A DNA stretch of 64,000 nt, from NCBI GenBank assembly GCA_019638185.1, contig JAHBUH010000018.1, positions 33,417 through 97,416 on the forward strand, read 5' to 3'. The notes below the pieces were generated by a model that was not told where the DNA came from, did not search any database, and was given only the letters and a program-made list of their open reading frames with translations. The DNA is from Leadbetterella sp. GTDB taxonomy: Bacteria > Bacteroidota > Bacteroidia > Cytophagales > Spirosomataceae. Both the position numbers and the translations under genes were made by a program. Below, piece by piece: positions 42,888 to 52,182 of this stretch. Every line of letters starts with the position of its first letter. The stretch's first letter is position 1.

Positions 42888-43820
42888 CTATTTCGCGCCA
42901 TCAAACTCAATCGACAGGCTGGTGAGGTCCTGTTTGATCAGTTTGATATAAGATTCGAGGAGGTCGTACATGTTGGCGCGGTTATAGAGCTCTTCGGTGC
43001 TGTATTTTCCGCCTGTTCCGAAGTATTTTGCTATTTTTTTGGGTTGGAGCTCATTAAAATTCTTCCAGCGTTCTATGATCTGGGTGCGGATGGATTTCTC
43101 GCCGGTTAAGGCGGGATTTTCATAGGTGATGTAATACCATACTACGGGTGGGAAAGCCGAGTCTCCGGCCTGTTTTCCTTCCCATACTTCGCGGAGGGGG
43201 TTTCGTTCGTGGGTATAATCTATTTTTCGCTTGTTATTGAGGATGAGCATACCGATCACGGCTTCGGCAATACCGGATGCAATGCCCACATAGTCTAATT
43301 TGCTGCTTACTTTATTGCTACTCAGTACAATACCCGACGTAATAGCGCCGGATGCACCTGCGATGATGGCGGCTACGGTGAGCTTGGATTCTTTGTCGCC
43401 TTCCAGGTTTCGCATGTACTCGGCTATCTGCGTGATCCGCTCTTCTTCACAGTCCATTTCTGAGGCTACTGCGGATATTTCCAGGGAGGAAAGGTTGATC
43501 CGCTGGCTTACCAGCTGGGAGAGTTCGAGCAGCTGGATCCGCTTTTCCAGTGAGTTTCCTGCCTGCTTTTTCAGGCGGATATATTCTGTTAATGTTTCGA
43601 TCAGCCCGATGGCATTGGCGGCATTTAAACTGGCCGTTGAAAACCGGGCAGTCAGCGCCGTATCCGGGTTTAATTCGTGAAAAGGCCGCGGGATTTCTTT
43701 GACAGAATACTCCATTTCCTGGCTGCAGGTACTTTTGGGCAAAATAGACTGCAGTGATTTGGTACCTGAGCAGGAGGCCAGGAATACCAGCAAAAAAGAG
43801 TAAAAAAGATAGTTTTTCAT
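42888..43820 (-). CDS. Lipoprotein of unknown function
   Basis: I start at 43820 (MKNYLFYSFLLVFLASCSG), giving a lipoprotein signal with Cys17. The 310-residue product has no recognised domain: an N-terminal helical region (about 60-160) rich in Leu and Glu, then a glycine-rich hydrophobic stretch (VAAIIAGASGAITSGIVLSS..GIASGIAEAVIGMLIL, about 148-196) that could be one or two membrane hairpins, and a C-terminal region with WYYITYENP. The start lies inside the 3' end of the histidine kinase gene or just after it, so the two are co-transcribed. It may be an accessory envelope protein of the kinase. Confidence 0.6.
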   Translation of the reverse strand: MKNYLFYSFLLVFLASCSGTKSLQSILPKSTCSQEMEYSVKEIPRPFHELNPDTALTARFSTASLNAANAIGLIETLTEYIRLKKQAGNSLEKRIQLLELSQLVSQRINLSSLEISAVASEMDCEEERITQIAEYMRNLEGDKESKLTVAAIIAGASGAITSGIVLSSNKVSSKLDYVGIASGIAEAVIGMLILNNKRKIDYTHERNPLREVWEGKQAGDSAFPPVVWYYITYENPALTGEKSIRTQIIERWKNFNELQPKKIAKYFGTGGKYSTEELYNRANMYDLLESYIKLIKQDLTSLSIEFDGAK

Positions 43821-43828
43821 ACCCGGTT

Positions 43829-46800
43829 TCACTGACAGTGACCTTCGAAATGCTTAACAAAGTACTCAAATTCCTGCTTCAGGATTTCAAATTTCGCTTC
43901 GAAATCCTGCAGGTTCCCGTCTTTGGCCGGTACTTCTATGGCTTTCGTGATCTCGTGGATGCGCATGAGGCCTATGGTGCCCGAGTTGCCTTTCAGGGTG
44001 TGCAGCTCTTTCTGGATGGCTACCACGTCTTTGCGGTCGTAGGCATTTTTTACGTTTTCGATCTGTACCCCTGCTTCGCTTTGAAAATCTTCAAATACCG
44101 ACCGGAGCATCTCGCCGCCTACCATTTCTTTCAGGCTACTGATCACCTCGCTGTCAAAAGCGGGGATGGTGGCATCGATCTCCTCGAACTTCTGCGGGCT
44201 TTTCTTCTTTTGAGTCTTGCGGTCGGCTACTTTCTCCGGAACCAGGCATTCTTCCACCTTTTGAATCAGGAGATTGGCACGGATGGGCTTGGAAAGGTAA
44301 TTATCCATGCCGCTGGCCAGGAATTTCTCGCGGTCGTTTTCCATGGAGTAGGCGGTCATGGCCACTACGGTAGGAAGTTTCTTTCCGAATTTTTCACGCA
44401 GGATCCTGGTGGTTTCCACGCCGTCCATTTCCGGCATCTGGATGTCCATCAGGATCAGGTCAAAGTCAGGATTATTCTGGAAGGTTTCAATGGCCTTCCG
44501 CCCCGAATCGGCGCCGATGACGTTACAATTGGCCTTTCGCAGGATCTCGATCGCCACTTTCCGGTTAATGGCGTTATCGTCCACCAGCAGGATTTTGGGT
44601 GAGAAATCCCGGAAATAACCCTCAATGGAGATTTCGTTAGCCTTACTTACCTTTTCACTGACCTGGGAAGCCTGGGCTTCTTCAGCCGGCAGGGTAAACC
44701 AGAAATTACTGCCCTCCCCCAGCAAGGAGCTCAGGCTGATTTCACCGCCCATGGTTTCCACCAGTTGTTTAGAGATCACCAGCCCCAGCCCGGTGCCGCC
44801 AAACGCTTTTTTGGTAGAAATATCCAGCTGCTGAAAGGAGTTAAAGAGCTTTTTCTGGTTTTCTTCCGAGATCCCGATCCCCGTATCCACCACCTCAAAC
44901 TTCAGCGTCTGGAGGGTGCCCTGCTGGTCTGCCAGCGTGATCCGGACCGTAATGCTGCCGTTCTGGGTAAATTTGATGGCGTTGGAAGTGAGGTTTGACA
45001 GGATCTGGAGCAGGCGGATCTGGTCGCCGACGATGAAGGGATTCACACGGGCATCCCATTCAAACTTCAGCAGGTTATTGGTCTCAGCGGCCTTCTGCTT
45101 GAACAGGGCCACCAGGTTTTTCAGCATTTCCTTCAGGTCAAAGGGCCGCTTCTCGATATTCATTTTACCCGCTTCCAGCTTAGACAGATCCAGGATGTCA
45201 TTCAGGATGGTCAGGAGGGTCTCAGACGAGTTCCGGATGGTGTTTACATAGTCTTTCTGGGTTCTGTCCAGTTCGGTCTCGTTCAGCACGTCTATCATGC
45301 CGATGATCCCGTTCATCGGGGTCCGGATCTCATGGCTCATATTGGCCAGGAACTGCTCTTTTACCCGTAGCAGGTGCTCCGCCTCTTCCTTGGCTATTTT
45401 CAGCTCTTCGGCACTCCTCAGCAGCTCGGTGACATCGCGCGCCACCCCTTCCACTTCTATAGGGTTACCTTTTTCGTTCTTGATCATCCGGATGTTCAGC
45501 ATAAACTGCCGGATGCTGCCGTCTTTCCGCTTTACCCGCACCTCATAATTCGTGATGTTACCGGCCTTCAGCAGGGTTTTAATGTTTTTGGACGAGTCTA
45601 CCACGTCTTCAAAAAACTGGTCCACTTTCTGGTGGATCACTTCTTCTTCCGTGTATCCCGTGTGCTTATAGACCGAAGGCGAGATCATGGTGATGTTCCC
45701 GGCCAGGTCGGAACGGTAGTAGATATCGATAAACGACTCGATGATGTTCCGGAACTTATTTTCACTTTTCTGCAGGTCCAGCAGCGCTTTTTTGTTTTCC
45801 GTAATGTTCCGGGCTATGCCTGACACTTCTTCCACTTCACCGTTCTCTCCGGAAATGATGGGGTTCAGGTGGAACTCGTACCAGTCGGGGCCACCGTTTT
45901 TTTGCCCCCAGTGGAGTTCAAAATACTGAGGCTCGCCGGAGAAGGCCAGGTTATATTTTTCCCGCATCATGGGCTTGTCATCCGGATGAAACAGCTTCCA
46001 GCCGTAGCGCTCAATGCTGCTGTTGATCTTAGGCGCCTCACCCAGTTCGTTATAGACAATGTTATAGTAATTGCTGTTCATGGAGCTCAGCTGACGCCGG
46101 GTGTTAACGGTCCAGAGCAGGTGGGAACTGCTGTCGAACAGGGCCTTTAAACGCGCGGTTTGCAGTTCCAGGTCAGCCTCGGCCCGCTTCCGCTCCATGG
46201 TCATGGCTATCTGCCCGGAAACGAACTGCAGCAGTTCCAGGTCATTGCTACTGAACTTATTCTCATCGGAATACGACTTGATGCCGATCACCCCGATCAC
46301 TTCTTCGTTCACTTTAAGCGGTACCAGGATCTGTACGGCCGGCAAAATGGACTCGTAGATAAAAAGCTTTTCCCTTTCAATGAGCTCTTCCAGCTCTTCT
46401 TTGTTCAGCACCAGGGGTTTTTTCTGAAGGAGGGAGTATTCTATCAGGCCGTTTCCCAGGTGGCGTTTCATGTAATTCTGACCCGTGTCAAAAAACTCAT
46501 CCACGTGATAGGGGAAATTGATGCTGCTGTCGCTATTATCAAAAACCGCCACGAAGAAGTTATTGGCATAAATGTTTTTCTTCAGGTTCAGGTGCACCTG
46601 GGCCAGGAAGTCCTCCAGGCTGCGGGTGTTCAGGTTACTTTGGGCAATGGCAAAATAGAGGTTCTGGGCGGCTTCGGCGCGTCGCCGCTGGGTGATGTCG
46701 CGCAGGATGAAGCGGTACACCTTCATGTCATCGCTCAATTGGGAGAAATGGATATCCCCCAGCAGGTACACCCGTTTTTTTAGCTTATTTCTGAAGACCA

Positions 46801-47068
46801 GGGTGTAGTCATGCAGGTGCTGGCCGGGTTTCAGGCCCAGGATCTCCTTGACAGACTCTTCTTTGAACTGGGGATGCAGGTAATCCGTTATGCGCTGGTC
46901 TTTTACCTCCTCTTTTTCATAGCCCAGGGTCTTTACAAAAGAATTATTGACAAAGATAAACTCCCCCTTACTGTTCAGGATAAAGTTAATCTCGGAAGTA
47001 TTTTCTACAAAATCTTCCAGGAAATTGATGTATTCCGAAGGGTAGGATACCGTCTTGAAATTAGCCAT
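43829..47068 (-). CDS. PAS/GAF hybrid histidine kinase with receiver and HPt domains
   Basis: The 1079-residue protein has no membrane segment and should be cytoplasmic. Domains in order: PAS (about 12-130), GAF (about 140-295), PAS (about 310-425), PAS (about 435-550), HisKA with His579 (FLANMSHEIRTPMNGI), HATPase (SNAIKF, VVDTGIGIS, GGTGLGL), receiver with Asp875 (LILMDIQMP) and an HPt domain with His1023 (ELHTLKGNSGTIG). It can thus run a four-step phosphorelay up to a separate output protein that is not in the window. It is followed by the lipoprotein gene at 42888. Confidence 0.95.
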   Translation of the reverse strand: MANFKTVSYPSEYINFLEDFVENTSEINFILNSKGEFIFVNNSFVKTLGYEKEEVKDQRITDYLHPQFKEESVKEILGLKPGQHLHDYTLVFRNKLKKRVYLLGDIHFSQLSDDMKVYRFILRDITQRRRAEAAQNLYFAIAQSNLNTRSLEDFLAQVHLNLKKNIYANNFFVAVFDNSDSSINFPYHVDEFFDTGQNYMKRHLGNGLIEYSLLQKKPLVLNKEELEELIEREKLFIYESILPAVQILVPLKVNEEVIGVIGIKSYSDENKFSSNDLELLQFVSGQIAMTMERKRAEADLELQTARLKALFDSSSHLLWTVNTRRQLSSMNSNYYNIVYNELGEAPKINSSIERYGWKLFHPDDKPMMREKYNLAFSGEPQYFELHWGQKNGGPDWYEFHLNPIISGENGEVEEVSGIARNITENKKALLDLQKSENKFRNIIESFIDIYYRSDLAGNITMISPSVYKHTGYTEEEVIHQKVDQFFEDVVDSSKNIKTLLKAGNITNYEVRVKRKDGSIRQFMLNIRMIKNEKGNPIEVEGVARDVTELLRSAEELKIAKEEAEHLLRVKEQFLANMSHEIRTPMNGIIGMIDVLNETELDRTQKDYVNTIRNSSETLLTILNDILDLSKLEAGKMNIEKRPFDLKEMLKNLVALFKQKAAETNNLLKFEWDARVNPFIVGDQIRLLQILSNLTSNAIKFTQNGSITVRITLADQQGTLQTLKFEVVDTGIGISEENQKKLFNSFQQLDISTKKAFGGTGLGLVISKQLVETMGGEISLSSLLGEGSNFWFTLPAEEAQASQVSEKVSKANEISIEGYFRDFSPKILLVDDNAINRKVAIEILRKANCNVIGADSGRKAIETFQNNPDFDLILMDIQMPEMDGVETTRILREKFGKKLPTVVAMTAYSMENDREKFLASGMDNYLSKPIRANLLIQKVEECLVPEKVADRKTQKKKSPQKFEEIDATIPAFDSEVISSLKEMVGGEMLRSVFEDFQSEAGVQIENVKNAYDRKDVVAIQKELHTLKGNSGTIGLMRIHEITKAIEVPAKDGNLQDFEAKFEILKQEFEYFVKHFEGHCQ

Positions 47069-47200
47069 AGGTGTATTCGCGTTCCATTTTTTTTAAATCA
47101 GCCACTCCATAACGGATTAAAGCTAGTAAATATACACGGATTTTACAGCACGCCAAAAGACATTTTGCGCTCAAAGCCCGGGGGTTGCCCGGATAATGTC

Positions 47201-47208
47201 TAATTTTG
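47201..47208 (+). promoter_or_regulatory. Candidate -7 promoter box of ksgA
   Basis: TAATTTTG matches TAnnTTTG, 19 bases before the TTG start codon of ksgA, implying a leader of roughly 12-15 bases. Confidence 0.45.
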
Positions 47209-47227
47209 CGGATCAAATCGTAATTCA

Positions 47228-48001
47228 TTGGAAAAAGTAAGAGCCAAGAAGCATCTCGGACAGCATTTTTTAAAAGACCTTTCGGCCGCCCGGAGAATCA
47301 CCGAACTGTACCGGAGCACGGGCCCTGTGCTGGAGATCGGGCCGGGAATGGGCGTATTAACCCAGTATCTGGCAGAACGGAAAGAGCTGGAGCTGTTCCT
47401 GGTGGAGATCGATAAGGAGTCCGTGGAATACCTTCAGAAACACTACGGATTCAGCGCCAAAAACCTGTTTGATGCCGATTTCCTGCACCTGGATCTGAAC
47501 GCCGTTCTGGGGCTTTCACCGCAAGACCGCTTCGGGATCATTGGTAATTTCCCCTACAATATTTCCTCCCAGATCTTCTTCAAGGTGCTGGATTACAAAG
47601 ACCAGGTTCAGGAAGTGGTGGGCATGGTGCAGAAGGAGGTAGGGCAGCGCATAGCCTCGCCCCCGGGAAACAAAGACTACGGCATCCTGAGTGTACTGCT
47701 CCAGGCCTATTACGATATCGAATACAGCTTTACCGTGCCTCCCGGGGCGTTTGACCCGCCGCCCAAAGTAGATTCCGGCGTGATCCGCCTGGTAAGAAAC
47801 TACGATAAGATCCTGGATTGCGATTTTAAAAAATTCAAGCTGGTGGTCAAAACGGCCTTTAACCAACGCCGCAAGATGCTCTCGAACGCCCTAAAGCCCA
47901 TCTCGGCCCAGGCCACTTTCCCATACGAGAATAAGCGCGCCGAGCAGCTGGATTATACGCAGTTTGTGGAGATCACAAAGGCGATATTCGGGAACCTTTA
48001 A
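47228..48001 (+). CDS. rsmA: 16S rRNA dimethyladenosine transferase KsgA
   Basis: KsgA dimethylates two adjacent adenosines in helix 45 near the 3' end of 16S rRNA. The 257-residue protein shows KKHLGQHFLKD at the N-terminus, VLEIGPGMGVLTQYLAE (SAM site), NFPYNISSQIFFKVL (the NLPYN-like catalytic motif) and FDPPPKVDSGVIRL. The only possible start is the TTG at 47228: the frame upstream has no ATG before a TAA at 47201-47203, and that TAA is part of the -7 box. It is monocistronic and converges on the yhdH-like gene. Confidence 0.95.
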   Translation: MEKVRAKKHLGQHFLKDLSAARRITELYRSTGPVLEIGPGMGVLTQYLAERKELELFLVEIDKESVEYLQKHYGFSAKNLFDADFLHLDLNAVLGLSPQDRFGIIGNFPYNISSQIFFKVLDYKDQVQEVVGMVQKEVGQRIASPPGNKDYGILSVLLQAYYDIEYSFTVPPGAFDPPPKVDSGVIRLVRNYDKILDCDFKKFKLVVKTAFNQRRKMLSNALKPISAQATFPYENKRAEQLDYTQFVEITKAIFGNL

Positions 48002-48008
48002 CCCCCTG

Positions 48009-48974
48009 CTAAATCTCTACCACCACCCGCCCCAGCGCCTTACCCGCCAGCATCTTTTGGATCTCGGCCTCCAGGCCTTCCAGCCTGACCGTGCGGCAGA
48101 TGGATTCCAGCCCGTCCGGTTTCCATTCGGTAGCCAGCCTGTTCCAGAGCGTTTTCCGCCAGGCCATGGGCGCTTCGGCGGATTCTATGCCGTAGAGGCT
48201 TATGCCGCGGAGGATGAAAGGATATACGGTGGTGGTGAAGCGGGGGGACAAGGCCATGCCGCAGATGGCCAAGGCCCCGTAGGGCCGGATGTGTTTCAGC
48301 ATGTTTTCCAGTACCGGGCCGCCTACCGTGTCTATCCCGGCGGAATAGAGGCCTTTCAGCAGGGGCTTGGGTGACTCTTCCCAGGCGTGGAGGATTTCTT
48401 TGGCTCCCAGGGAGCGAAGGTAGGTGGCGGTTTCCGGCCTCCGGGAATAGGCGGCTGTTTCTATGCCCAGCTTTTTGAGGATAAGCAGGCCCATGCTCCC
48501 TACACCGCCGGTGGCGCCGCTGATGATCACCGGCCCCGAGCGGAGGTCAGAGCTAAGGATTTTATCGATGCTCATGGCGGCGGTGAGCCCGGCCGTACCC
48601 AGCATCATGGCTTCTTTCAGGCTCATTTCTTCGGGCAGGTGCAGGGTCCAGGCGGCCGGTACGGTAATGTATTCAGCAAAGCTGCCTTTGGTGTTCATGC
48701 CCAGGTCAAAACCCGTTACTATGACACGGTCCCCCTGTTTAAATTCTGCACGGGTGGAAATGACCACTTCTCCTGCGGCATCAATGCCGGGCGTATGGGG
48801 GTAAAAACGGGAAATGCCCTTATTGCCGGAGGCAGAAAGGGCATCTTTATAGTTCAGGCCGGAATAGGCCACTTTAACCAGGATCTCGCCGTCAGCCGGC
48901 TCTTTGGGTTCGGCATTCTCTATCTGCCGGGTGACTTGACCCGATTCCGACAGGGAGACCGATAGGCGGATCAT
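48009..48974 (-). CDS. YhdH/YhfP-family NAD(P)H-dependent oxidoreductase (acryloyl-CoA reductase type)
   Basis: The 321-residue zinc-free medium-chain dehydrogenase has the family motifs SGLNYKDALSASGN, TPGIDAAGEVV, LGTAGLTAAMSIDKI and the Rossmann stretch ISGATGGVGSMGLLIL. E. coli YhdH (AcuI) reduces acryloyl-CoA to propionyl-CoA; other members are uncharacterised quinone-oxidoreductase-like enzymes. Its ATG overlaps the pyrG stop as ATGA, implying coupled translation, but there is no obvious metabolic link to CTP synthesis. Confidence 0.88.
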   Translation of the reverse strand: MIRLSVSLSESGQVTRQIENAEPKEPADGEILVKVAYSGLNYKDALSASGNKGISRFYPHTPGIDAAGEVVISTRAEFKQGDRVIVTGFDLGMNTKGSFAEYITVPAAWTLHLPEEMSLKEAMMLGTAGLTAAMSIDKILSSDLRSGPVIISGATGGVGSMGLLILKKLGIETAAYSRRPETATYLRSLGAKEILHAWEESPKPLLKGLYSAGIDTVGGPVLENMLKHIRPYGALAICGMALSPRFTTTVYPFILRGISLYGIESAEAPMAWRKTLWNRLATEWKPDGLESICRTVRLEGLEAEIQKMLAGKALGRVVVEI

Positions 48975-50602
48975 CCGTTTTTATGTTTAAGCGCTGCCTT
49001 CACAAAGCCTGCAAACAGCGGGTGCGGGTTCATGACCGTGCTTTTCAGCTCGGGGTGAAACTGCACGCCTATGAAGAACGGATGGGTAGGCAGCTCAATG
49101 ATCTCCACCAGGCCGGTATCCGGGTTAGTACCACTCAGCACCAGGCCGCTTTTCTCAAATTCGGCTTTGAAGGCATTGTTAAATTCCCAGCGGTGGCGGT
49201 GTCTTTCGCTGATCTTGTTTTTTCCGTAAATGCTGCGGGCCAGGGTCTTGTCCTGAATTTTGCAGGTATAAGCGCCCAGTCGCATGGTGCCGCCCTTGTT
49301 TTCCACGCTTTGCTGATCATGCATGAGGTCAATCACCGGGTGTCCGGTAGCGGCCTCCATTTCAGTGGAATGGGCATCTTCCCAGCCGATCACGTGGCGG
49401 GCGTATTCAATAACCGCCATCTGCATACCCAGGCAAATCCCAAAGAACGGGATATTATTCTCCCGGACATACTGGACCGTGGCTATTTTTCCTTCGATTC
49501 CACGCTCACCAAATCCCGGAGCCACCAGCACGCCGTCCAGGCCGTTTAATAGCTCCGCTACGTTTGCCGGGTCTATTTTCTCCGAATGGATCCATTTCAG
49601 GTTTACTTTGCATTTATTGACCACTCCGGCATGAATAAAGGCCTCCACAATGGATTTATAGGCGTCTTTCAGCTCAATGTATTTTCCGACCAGGCCGATA
49701 TTCACCTCGTTTTCCGGGTTCTTCAGCACCTTCAGGAAGTTATTCCACTTCTTCATATCCGAGTCAGTGGCACTGTAAACGTCCAGCATATAAAGTACCC
49801 GTTGATCCAGTTTTTCCTGGGCCATCAGCACGGGAACTTCGTAAATGGAATCGGCATCAATGGCCTCAATGACCGAGGGTAACTCTACGTTACAGAATAG
49901 GGCGATCTTCCTCCGGATATCGGCCGGAAGCGGGTATTCCGTACGGCAAACAATGATGTCCGGCTGAATCCCGGATTCCTGCAGCATCTTTACGGAGTGC
50001 TGGGTAGGCTTGGTTTTCAGCTCGCCGGCAGATTTCAGGTAAGGTACCAATGTAAGGTGAATGGTGAGCATGTTATTTTCACCCAATTCCCATTTCAGCT
50101 GGCGCACGGCTTCCAGGAAGGGCAGCGACTCGATATCCCCCACACAGCCGCCTATCTCCGTAATGATGATGTCATAGGCACCGGACTCGCCCAGCTGGCG
50201 GATATGCCTTTTGATCTCATCCGTGATATGCGGAATAACCTGTACGGTTTTTCCCAGGAAATCGCCTTTCCGCTCCTTGTTCAGTACGTTATAATAGATC
50301 CTTCCGGTAGTAACGTTATTGGCCTGAGAGGTGGGAATATTCAGGAAGCGCTCGTAGTGACCCAGATCCAGGTCCGTTTCGGCACCGTCTTCGGTAACGT
50401 AACATTCGCCGTGCTCGTAGGGATTGAGCGTACCCGGATCCACGTTCAGGTAGGGATCCAGCTTTTGAATGGTTACCGAAAATCCGCGTGATTGTAATAA
50501 TTTAGCTAATGATGAAGCAATGATACCTTTTCCCAGCGACGAGGCTACTCCTCCGGTCACGAAAATGTACTTAGGCTTACTTTTTTTTCCGCTCAATGGC
50601 AT
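48971..50602 (-). CDS. pyrG: CTP synthase
   Basis: PyrG aminates UTP to CTP with glutamine. The 543-residue protein has the N-terminal synthetase domain (YIFVTGGVASSLGKGIIASSL, DPYLNVDPGTLNPYEHGE, EIGGCVGDIESLPFLEA) and the C-terminal glutamine amidotransferase domain, with nucleophile Cys in FGICLGMQMA and the His/Glu pair in VQFHPE. It is the first gene of a unit with the yhdH-like gene, which begins within its stop codon. A TATCTTTG promoter box lies 25 bases upstream. Confidence 0.98.
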   Translation of the reverse strand: MPLSGKKSKPKYIFVTGGVASSLGKGIIASSLAKLLQSRGFSVTIQKLDPYLNVDPGTLNPYEHGECYVTEDGAETDLDLGHYERFLNIPTSQANNVTTGRIYYNVLNKERKGDFLGKTVQVIPHITDEIKRHIRQLGESGAYDIIITEIGGCVGDIESLPFLEAVRQLKWELGENNMLTIHLTLVPYLKSAGELKTKPTQHSVKMLQESGIQPDIIVCRTEYPLPADIRRKIALFCNVELPSVIEAIDADSIYEVPVLMAQEKLDQRVLYMLDVYSATDSDMKKWNNFLKVLKNPENEVNIGLVGKYIELKDAYKSIVEAFIHAGVVNKCKVNLKWIHSEKIDPANVAELLNGLDGVLVAPGFGERGIEGKIATVQYVRENNIPFFGICLGMQMAVIEYARHVIGWEDAHSTEMEAATGHPVIDLMHDQQSVENKGGTMRLGAYTCKIQDKTLARSIYGKNKISERHRHRWEFNNAFKAEFEKSGLVLSGTNPDTGLVEIIELPTHPFFIGVQFHPELKSTVMNPHPLFAGFVKAALKHKNG

Positions 50603-50627
50603 TTTGATAATGATTGATTACGGGATA

Positions 50628-50635
50628 CAAAGATA
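50628..50635 (-). promoter_or_regulatory. Candidate -7 promoter box of pyrG
   Basis: The minus strand reads TATCTTTG, an exact TAnnTTTG match 25 bases before the pyrG ATG; a TTG 23 bases further upstream could be the -33 element. Confidence 0.5.
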
Positions 50636-50811
50636 GAGCTTTTTTTCGGGTTTGGAAGCAAGATTTTTACCCAAAAAATACCGGATCATCCGATCTGCCG
50701 ATTAAGCCCCTGGCCTCTAAGGTTTTGATGGCTTTAACATTTTTTAACGGGGATAAGGGTAACATAAACCTGTATTTTATCGTTTAAATCTTTGATTTAG
50801 TACTATTTTTT

Positions 50812-52134
50812 ATGCACATGAGAGGTTTTCTGTTGGTTATTTTTACCGTTCTTACCGGCTACACGGCCCTGGCGCAGGTGTCGCCAAATCCGTCTGTTGA
50901 ACGAAAATCAGCCAAAAATGTATTCATCAATAAAATAGAGATCACGAAGGAATATACGGTATTCCACATGCAGTTTTACGACAAAGCGGGTGAAGACAGT
51001 TTTGACCGCTTCATGAAGGAAAACCCGGGAATAGCGCGTCAGCTCAAAGAGATGGGGCTGAACCGGGAGCAGGCGCTGCAGATGTTCCGGGAAAGAATGA
51101 ACGAGGTACAGACCATCAGCTTTCAGCCGGGTTCACGGGTGGTGCTTTCCGACGGCCGGAAATTTAAGTTCATTAAGGCCGTGAATATCCCGGTTTCGCC
51201 GGAAAGGCAGACCGTGGAGATCGGTAAAAAATATTTTTTCAAGGTGTATTTTGAGAAGATACCGGCCGGGTTTGAAAAAATAGACCTGATCGAGTACGAT
51301 TCTGATTCGGAGGGTGGCTTCCAATACTGGAATTTTAACGGTATCCGGATCAATAACCCGAAAAACCGGCAGCCGGCGGTGGATTCGCCGGTAGAAGAAC
51401 CGGTGCTGAAAGCCGAAGATTTCAGGGTATACGGCCGTATCCTGAACGCCGCTACCAATGAACCCATTAATGCCCGGATCACCTGCTCCGGTAAGGGAAG
51501 CGGGGCAGTCATCGACTCGCTTCAGACGTCAAAGACCGGGAAATACGAGTTTTTCGTGGACGAGAACGAGATCAGCTTCCGCGTGTCGGCCCCGGGTTTC
51601 CAGCCCCTGACGGAGTCACTGAATCTGAAGCTTTTCCTGAAGGCCGGCAGCTTTGAAAAAGATATTTATGTGGAACCTGACGGTACCCCGGCGCAGCCCG
51701 CTGCCCCGGAAGAAGCACCTCCGGCTGAAGCACCTTCCCTCACCGAAGAAACACCGGCTGCCATAGGTGAAAAACTGAACGAGGAGGCCACGGCCTTTAA
51801 GCTGGATAAGGTCTATTTTAACCTGGGACAAGCCGTGATCCTGCGGGAGTCATACGAGCAGCTGGATAACCTGGCGGAATATCTGAAACAAAACCCCGGG
51901 CTGAAAATCCAGATCGAAGGGCATACCGATAACCAGGGGGATCCCACCGCTAACCAGAAACTCTCCCTGGACAGGGCCTTTAATGTACGTCAGTACCTGA
52001 TAGACAAAGGCGTAGACGGTAAACGCATCCGCTTCAAGGGCTACGGCAGCAGCCGGCCGGTATCTCCTAATGACACGGAGGAGAACCGGAGCAGGAACCG
52101 GAGGGTGGAGTATAAGATAATGGTTAATTATTAA
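50812..52134 (+). CDS. OmpA-family outer-membrane-associated protein with carboxypeptidase-regulatory-like domain
   Basis: The 440-residue protein has a signal peptide (GFLLVIFTVLTGYTALAQ), a family-unknown N-terminal region (about 25-190), a carboxypeptidase-D regulatory-like beta domain (about 205-275; VYGRILNAATNEPINARI), a Pro/Ala/Glu linker (about 285-315) and a C-terminal OmpA domain (about 325-438; IQIEGHTDNQGDPTANQKLSLDRA..NRSRNRRVEYKI), which binds peptidoglycan. The final codons (IMVNY and the TAA stop) are supplied by the left arm of a palindromic repeat. Confidence 0.9.
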   Translation: MHMRGFLLVIFTVLTGYTALAQVSPNPSVERKSAKNVFINKIEITKEYTVFHMQFYDKAGEDSFDRFMKENPGIARQLKEMGLNREQALQMFRERMNEVQTISFQPGSRVVLSDGRKFKFIKAVNIPVSPERQTVEIGKKYFFKVYFEKIPAGFEKIDLIEYDSDSEGGFQYWNFNGIRINNPKNRQPAVDSPVEEPVLKAEDFRVYGRILNAATNEPINARITCSGKGSGAVIDSLQTSKTGKYEFFVDENEISFRVSAPGFQPLTESLNLKLFLKAGSFEKDIYVEPDGTPAQPAAPEEAPPAEAPSLTEETPAAIGEKLNEEATAFKLDKVYFNLGQAVILRESYEQLDNLAEYLKQNPGLKIQIEGHTDNQGDPTANQKLSLDRAFNVRQYLIDKGVDGKRIRFKGYGSSRPVSPNDTEENRSRNRRVEYKIMVNY

Positions 52135-52177
52135 TGAATATTCGCTATCCGCATTAACCATTAATAATTAACCATTA
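52118..52177. repeat. Class A palindromic hairpin repeat with perfect arms
   Basis: TAATGGTTAATTATTAATG (52118-52136) is exactly complementary to 52159-52177, a perfect 19-bp stem with a 22-base loop containing CGCTAT. The left arm equals that at 3118-3136. It overlaps the end of the OmpA gene, supplying its last residues and stop, and ends 5 bases before the convergent M14 gene's stop. Confidence 0.85.
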
Positions 52178-52182
52178 AAAAA

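Noticed and set aside
42888-43109. Continuation of the AAA_4-type protein on the plus strand
   Set aside because: After 42886 the reading is antisense to the lipoprotein gene and shows no family similarity.
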